A stretch of DNA of 13,624 nt. It comes from Victivallales bacterium (GTDB lineage: Bacteria > Verrucomicrobiota > Lentisphaeria > Victivallales > UBA1829). The translations under genes and the position numbers were made by a program. Within the stretch, counting starts at the first letter, position 1, and the number at the start of each line of letters is the position of its first letter. Under the pieces are notes generated by a model. It had not been told where the DNA came from, made no database searches, and saw only the letters and a list, made by a program, of their open reading frames with translations. The stretch covers positions 1-13,624 of the forward strand of contig JAEEQO010000065.1 of NCBI GenBank assembly GCA_016285335.1, in the 5' to 3' direction. Below, piece after piece: positions 10,093-13,624 of this stretch.

Positions 10093-10245
10093 GAAAATCA
10101 GGATAAAAGCAGTCGATCCCTTCGGCATGAACGCAGTCTTCCCGACACGCTGCCGGACGACCCCCGAAGCCCGCGATACGATCTGCAATATTTGTTCGGA
10201 TTTCCTCATTTTACGGAAAAATGTGGTTTTTTTAAAGTTTCGGAC

Positions 10246-10274
10246 TTGCATTTTCTGATTTCCTGCTGTATAAT
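10246..10274 (+). promoter_or_regulatory. Promoter of the ankyrin-repeat gene
   Basis: TTGCAT (10246-10251), a 17-bp spacer, and a consensus TATAAT (10269-10274), with TGCTG just before the -10 box as in the ygiQ promoter. Seven T at 10227-10233 lie upstream like an UP element. Transcription would start near 10281, giving a leader of about 95 bases. Confidence 0.7.
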
Positions 10275-10292
10275 AAACGGTAGAAAACGCGT

Positions 10293-10335
10293 GCGTTTCC
10301 CCGCGTTCCCGCTGGGAACGTCCGCGTTTCCCCGC
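10293..10335 (+). promoter_or_regulatory. Structured leader: hairpin flanked by a 12-bp direct repeat
   Basis: The identical 12-mers GCGTTTCCCCGC at 10293-10304 and 10324-10335 flank a perfect 7-bp inverted repeat, CGTTCCC (10304-10310) and GGGAACG (10314-10320), with a 3-base loop. The first 12-mer also takes part in a small AAACGC/GCGTTT palindrome (about 10286-10299). All of it lies in the predicted 5' leader of the ankyrin gene, 40 bases or more before its ATG. It could be an RNA stability or regulatory element; it does not match a riboswitch class I recognise. Confidence 0.4.
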
Positions 10336-10375
10336 CCGAAACCCTTTCACCAACAGCCAAAGAAAGGACGATACC

Positions 10376-11890
10376 ATGAATGCGAAACTTCTTTTGAAAT
10401 CGGCTGCCGTCTCCCTGGCTCTCGCGCTTGTCTCGATCCCCGCCCTCCGCGCGGATGATGAAGATTTTGATACCGACGAACAGGAAGAGGCCGTCCAGAC
10501 CGAAGACGACGAACAGGAAGCCGCCGAAGATGAAACCGGCGAACAGGAAGCCGTGTCCGAAGACGAAACCGGCGAAGAAGCCGCCGCGCCCGCCGTGGAG
10601 CAGCGCGTCGGCGAGGACGGGACCATTTACGTCAAGATCGGAGACGAGGAGTATCCCATTCCGCTTGACCCGACGCCTGATCCGGACGAGGAAGGCATCG
10701 ACGACGGGGAACGCGAACAGCGCGTCCAGGCTCGCGAGGAGGCTCTCCAGAAACAGCAGGCGGCGCTCGCTGAATTCATCGCCCAGCATGCGGAGGAAGA
10801 CGCCGCCGCCCGTGCGGAGGCGGAACGCATCGCCGCCCTCAACAAGGAAATGTTCGAGTACCTGAAGGAAAAGAACTGGGACCTCGCGTTCGAGCTGATC
10901 GAACAGGGCGCCGACGTCAATGCGAAGGACGATGACGGCCGCACGCCCGCGTTCTACTGCATCGAGAACGGCAACTTCACCATCCTGAGCACGCTCGACA
11001 AGGCCGGGAAGAACAAGGTCGATCCGAACGTCCAGGACAAGAACGGCATGTCGCTGCTTCACTGCGCCGTCCTGAAAAAGCAGGACTCCATCATCACGTA
11101 CCTGCTGAAAGTCCGTGCCTGCACGCCCCGCACTCAGATCACGAAGAGCGGTGCTTCGCCTCTGTACGACGCCGCCCGCATGGGGACGCCCGACATGGTG
11201 AAGAGCCTCGTGACGTTCGGCGCCGACCCGAATGTGGCGACGGTCGCCGGGCTTACCCCGCTGCATCAGGCAGCCGCCCGCGGCAGCCTCGACATGGTCA
11301 AGGACCTCGTTCAGGCGGGCGCGGACGTGAACGCCATCGCGAAGAACGGCCGCACGCCGCTCTTCTACGCCGCCGCCAAAGGCAAGGCGTCCACCGCGAG
11401 TTTCCTGCTCGAAAAGAAGGCGGAGATCAACCTCGCCGACAAGGACGGCCTCACGCCGCTGCATTGCGCGGCGGCCAGCGGAAACGCGAAGCTCGTGCGG
11501 TTCATGGTGAACCAGAAGGCGAACTTCGCCGCCACCGCCAAGGACGGCACCACCGTCCTCATCTCCGGCGCGAAATATCCCGAGATCGTCAAGTTCCTCG
11601 CCGACAAGATGCCGAACGTGAACGGCGTCGACAAGGACGGCAACTCCGTCATGCACCTCTGCGCCGAGACCGCCGACGATGAGACCGTCCGCAAGCTCCT
11701 GTACCGCAGCGCCAAGGAAGACCTCCCGAACAAGAAGGGCGAGACGCCGCTTCAGCTTGCCGCACGCGCCGGCAACCTCGACATGGTCAAGCGCCTGCTC
11801 AACATGAACGTGAAGGTCACCCCGGCAATCGTCAACGAGGCCAAGACGCAGGAGATCAAGGACCTGCTTTCGGCAAAACTGAAGAAGTGA
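10376..11890 (+). CDS. Exported ankyrin-repeat protein with acidic N-terminal region
   Basis: A 504-residue protein with a Sec signal peptide (1-26, cleavage after ALRA) and no lipobox, so it is probably periplasmic. Residues 27-75 are strongly acidic and repetitive (EQEA and EDETGE units). Residues 110-165 look like a charged coiled coil. About nine ankyrin repeats follow, with repeat starts near 187, 223, 258, 291, 324, 357, 390, 421 and 454; the spacing is exactly 33 between 258 and 390, and clear units are AGLTPLHQAA, NGRTPLFYAA, DGLTPLHCAA and KGETPLQLAA. Ankyrin repeats bind other proteins; the partner is unknown. AAAGGA lies 7 bases before ATG 10376. The gene stands alone between its promoter and a strong terminator. 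A periplasmic ankyrin protein (AnkB of Pseudomonas) is a known precedent, but no shared function is implied. Confidence 0.92.
   Translation: MNAKLLLKSAAVSLALALVSIPALRADDEDFDTDEQEEAVQTEDDEQEAAEDETGEQEAVSEDETGEEAAAPAVEQRVGEDGTIYVKIGDEEYPIPLDPTPDPDEEGIDDGEREQRVQAREEALQKQQAALAEFIAQHAEEDAAARAEAERIAALNKEMFEYLKEKNWDLAFELIEQGADVNAKDDDGRTPAFYCIENGNFTILSTLDKAGKNKVDPNVQDKNGMSLLHCAVLKKQDSIITYLLKVRACTPRTQITKSGASPLYDAARMGTPDMVKSLVTFGADPNVATVAGLTPLHQAAARGSLDMVKDLVQAGADVNAIAKNGRTPLFYAAAKGKASTASFLLEKKAEINLADKDGLTPLHCAAASGNAKLVRFMVNQKANFAATAKDGTTVLISGAKYPEIVKFLADKMPNVNGVDKDGNSVMHLCAETADDETVRKLLYRSAKEDLPNKKGETPLQLAARAGNLDMVKRLLNMNVKVTPAIVNEAKTQEIKDLLSAKLKK
10478..10586 (+). repeat. Degenerate 30/33-bp tandem repeat inside the ankyrin gene
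   Basis: GAACAGGAAG occurs at 10478, 10511 and 10541, and a variant GAAGAAG unit at 10574, giving spacings of 33, 30 and 33 bp. The repeats encode the acidic Glu/Asp-rich segment (about residues 35-70) and stay in frame. Copy number may vary among strains. Confidence 0.6.
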
Positions 11891-11916
11891 CCGGAATGCG
11901 TTTTGTGTCTGATTTC

Positions 11917-11947
11917 GGGCTGTCCATCTGTGGGCGGCCCTTTTTTT
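11917..11947 (+). terminator. Intrinsic terminator of the ankyrin gene
   Basis: GGGCTGTCC (11917-11925) pairs with GGGCGGCCC (11932-11940) over nine positions, two of them G-U, around an ATCTGT loop. Seven T follow directly (11941-11947). It lies 27 bp after the stop codon. Confidence 0.88.
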
Positions 11948-11959
11948 CAGGGAGCGCAG

Positions 11960-11979
11960 AAGGACATTCTGTCCTTTTT
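11960..11979 (+). terminator. Second hairpin after the ankyrin terminator
   Basis: AAGGACA (11960-11966) and TGTCCTT (11970-11976) form a perfect 7-bp stem with a 3-base TTC loop, and the T run continues to 11979. It is only 12 bp past the first terminator and may be a back-up. The T tail is shared with the 3' arm, so it is weaker. Confidence 0.5.
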
Positions 11980-12033
11980 GAACTTGAATCGCATCTTCGT
12001 CGGAGTTTTTTCGCGGTTTTTCCCGTTTTCTTC

Positions 12034-12061
12034 TGGCATTTTGCGCCTTTTATGCTAAATT
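12034..12061 (+). promoter_or_regulatory. Possible promoter of the TPR-lptE operon
   Basis: TGGCAT (12034-12039), 16 bp, then TAAATT (12056-12061) with TGC directly before it, an extended -10 form. Several T-tracts (12006-12011, 12017-12021, 12026-12029, 12039-12042, 12048-12051) lie upstream and within it. The expected start near 12068 leaves a leader of about 50 bases, which contains a weak AGGG/CCCT hairpin (12071-12087). Confidence 0.45.
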
Positions 12062-12119
12062 ATTTAGATTAGGGTGTCGGATGCCCTGATTTCAGTCTTT
12101 CACTTTCGGAGTCTTTTCC

Positions 12120-13421
12120 ATGTCGTTTCATCCTGTCCAGTCGGGCCTGGTCCTGTGCCTGGTGACGCTTTTGTCTCTCGGCGCAGTTCCGGCGTATGCT
12201 CAGGATACTTCGGAAAAGGACGAAGCGCCGCAGCTCGAAACGGTTGCCCCGGAAGAAACGTCGGAGGCGGAAGTCGTCCGGGCGAATGATCCTGATATGC
12301 CGGAGATGTCCGCCGACGATATCCTCAATGCCGAGGATGAAGCGCAGAAAGAAGAGGAAAACGCCTCCCGCCGCGCGAAAAACGATGCCGCGGCGCTCGA
12401 AAAGTTCCAGAAGGGACTTGCCCTTGAACGCGAGGGCGATTACCGCAAGGCCGCCAAACGCTATCTCGATGCCGAACTCCTCACCTCCGATAAGACGGTG
12501 AAAGCGAATGCACTTACCCATGCGGCACGCGCGTATCGCCAGGCCGAGCTTTACGGCAGGGAATTCGACTGCATCGAGCGCCTCATCGACGAACATATGA
12601 GCCGCATTGATTTCACTGGAGCGGTCAACCGCGAATACGAGATCGCGGACGCATTCTACAACGGCCATCGCGACGCCATGTTCGCGTGGTTTCCGTTCAT
12701 CAAGGATTCCGACCGGTTCCTGGAATGCTCCGAGAAAGCGCTTGAGCACGCTCCGTGCGCCGAATCCGCGGGCGCTGTCCGGCTCCGTCTCGCCGGCATG
12801 TACCTGGATGACCAGAAGCCGGACAAGGCGATTGAGAAGTTCAAGGAAGTACTTCAACTCCATCCCGGCACCAGCTCCGCCTATTACGCCGAGCTCGGCC
12901 TCGCCGATGTCTACTGCCAGCTTGCCGAACACGGCGACGGCGACGGACATTGGGCCAGGGAGGCGATCGAACGGCTTGATCATTTCATGGAGACCTACCC
13001 GGAAGCCCCGGAGATCCAGTGGGTGAAGGAGCGCCGCCTCGAGATCGACAAGATCCAGGCAAAACGCCTTCACGACCTCGCCAGATACTATCACCGAACG
13101 GGCCGCGACGACCTCGCACAGCGCAATCTTGCTCTGGTCGTGCAGCAGTACGCCGAAACCGAGCACGCCATCCCGTCCGAAAAGCTTCTTGCCAAGATAG
13201 ATGAGACCTACGAGGAGCCGCCGGCTTCTATGCCGCGCAAGGATCCTGCTCACTACGATTTTGTGCGCAATCCCATTCCGCTTGAGGACTCCGATCTCCT
13301 GATCACGCCGGAAAACAGCGACGGCAAATGGCTGTTCCCCATCCGCGACCTCAAAAAGGACGTGAAGACCGATTCGCGCGAATCCTACGAAGAAAGGGCC
13401 GGTTCCGATGCTCCGTACTGA
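12120..13421 (+). CDS. Periplasmic TPR protein, BamD-like
   Basis: A 433-residue protein with a Sec signal peptide (1-27, cleavage after AYA) and no lipobox. An acidic Glu-rich stretch follows (about 30-85), then tetratricopeptide-like helix pairs: about 86-120 (FQKGLALEREGDYRKAAKRYLDAE), 128-160, 215-250 (LRLAGMYLDDQKPDKAIEKFKEVL), 252-292 and 313-345 (ARYYHRTGRDDLAQRNLALV). The pattern resembles the outer-membrane assembly lipoprotein BamD, but the chain is much longer than the roughly 245 residues of BamD, lacks its lipid anchor and has a 90-residue C-terminal extension without repeats. A GGAG lies 8 bases before ATG 12120. Its end overlaps the start of an lptE-like gene by 14 bp, so the two are co-transcribed and an envelope-assembly role is likely. 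Exact function is unknown. Confidence 0.85.
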   Translation: MSFHPVQSGLVLCLVTLLSLGAVPAYAQDTSEKDEAPQLETVAPEETSEAEVVRANDPDMPEMSADDILNAEDEAQKEEENASRRAKNDAAALEKFQKGLALEREGDYRKAAKRYLDAELLTSDKTVKANALTHAARAYRQAELYGREFDCIERLIDEHMSRIDFTGAVNREYEIADAFYNGHRDAMFAWFPFIKDSDRFLECSEKALEHAPCAESAGAVRLRLAGMYLDDQKPDKAIEKFKEVLQLHPGTSSAYYAELGLADVYCQLAEHGDGDGHWAREAIERLDHFMETYPEAPEIQWVKERRLEIDKIQAKRLHDLARYYHRTGRDDLAQRNLALVVQQYAETEHAIPSEKLLAKIDETYEEPPASMPRKDPAHYDFVRNPIPLEDSDLLITPENSDGKWLFPIRDLKKDVKTDSRESYEERAGSDAPY

Positions 13422-13624
13422 TTTCCGTTCATTCCGGAAGGCCGTTGCGGTCTGTGCCCTTGCGTTCTGCTGCGTCTTCTTCGCCGCTTCCTGCGGGTAT
13501 TACCACATGGGCTCCATGATGCACCCTCAGATCAAGACGATCGCCATCAGCACCATCCGCAACGACACGCGCGAACCCCTCCTCACCGAGCTTGCGCGCC
13601 AGCAGATCGCCGCACAGTTCCAGA
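13408..13624 (+). CDS. lptE: LptE-family LPS-assembly lipoprotein (partial, runs off the right edge)
   Basis: The first 72 codons of a lipoprotein. A basic N-terminus (RTDFRSFRK) and a hydrophobic core lead to the lipobox AASC with the lipidated Cys29, followed by GYYHMG and then IKTIAISTIRNDTREPLLTE. A CGYH-like start and a KTI..I...N.T.EP pattern are the hallmarks of LptE, the outer-membrane lipoprotein that plugs the LptD barrel and helps place LPS in the outer leaflet. The start ATG lies inside the end of the TPR gene (14-bp overlap), with AAAGGG about 9 bases upstream. The window cuts the gene, so the C-terminal part cannot be checked. Confidence 0.8.
   Translation, partial: MLRTDFRSFRKAVAVCALAFCCVFFAASCGYYHMGSMMHPQIKTIAISTIRNDTREPLLTELARQQIAAQFQ

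Larger units (their letters stand above)
9988..10375. other. Divergent intergenic region between rhaM and the ankyrin gene
   Basis: This 388-bp stretch holds the leftward rhaM promoter and possible operators on its left and the rightward ankyrin promoter with a structured leader on its right. Between them (about 10093-10240) I see nothing beyond a T7 run at 10227-10233. A 64-codon rightward frame from 10064 overlaps the rhaM -35 box, lacks a ribosome site and looks spurious. Confidence 0.6.

Noticed and set aside
10064..10258. 64-codon plus-strand frame between rhaM and the ankyrin gene
   Set aside because: It overlaps the rhaM -35 box and the ankyrin -35 box, has no Shine-Dalgarno, and its residues show no pattern.
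10232..11656. Long minus-strand frame opposite the ankyrin gene
   Set aside because: The regular 33-residue repeats on the plus strand prove which strand codes.

Overview
The window looks like part of a chromosome from a Gram-negative, GC-rich bacterium of the Planctomycetota-Verrucomicrobiota-Lentisphaerota group, most likely Lentisphaerota (Victivallis-like) or a close verrucomicrobial lineage. The reasons are a Minf_1886-family protein (a family I know mainly from that group), an LptE-type outer-membrane lipoprotein that implies an LPS outer membrane, several Sec signal peptides, and an exported GH2 beta-galactosidase next to an L-rhamnose mutarotase, as expected of a polysaccharide degrader. 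The taxonomy is inference. I see no rRNA, tRNA, CRISPR array, insertion sequence or phage gene.

Layout. Positions 1-168 hold a short intergenic region with three helically phased T-tracts and a possible leftward promoter for a gene off the left edge. A leftward three-gene operon follows (4091 down to 169): a membrane-anchored TPR-like protein, a Minf_1886-family protein and a full-length M16 zinc metallopeptidase. A 283-bp divergent region (4092-4374) separates it from a rightward ygiQ-family radical SAM gene (4375-6183). A bidirectional hairpin terminator (6211-6242, flanked by A and T runs) lies between ygiQ and a convergent leftward operon. That operon is read as rhaM (L-rhamnose mutarotase, 9987-9673) then lacZ (exported GH2 beta-galactosidase, 9648-6265), driven by a near-consensus promoter at 10042-10070. 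A 388-bp divergent region (9988-10375) leads to a rightward exported ankyrin-repeat protein (10376-11890), which ends in a strong terminator plus a second hairpin. Last comes a rightward operon of a periplasmic BamD-like TPR protein (12120-13421) and, overlapping it by 14 bp, the start of lptE (13408 to the right edge).

How the genes work together. RhaM and LacZ suggest use of galactose- and rhamnose-containing glycans, such as pectic rhamnogalacturonan with galactan side chains, with LacZ acting outside the cytoplasm and RhaM inside. The TPR-lptE pair suggests envelope biogenesis. The TPR/Minf_1886/M16 operon has no assigned function and is the best candidate here for an uncharacterised conserved system. 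Four promoters share a TTGCaTTTT-like -35 region, some with T-tracts nearby, which hints at a lineage-specific promoter style.
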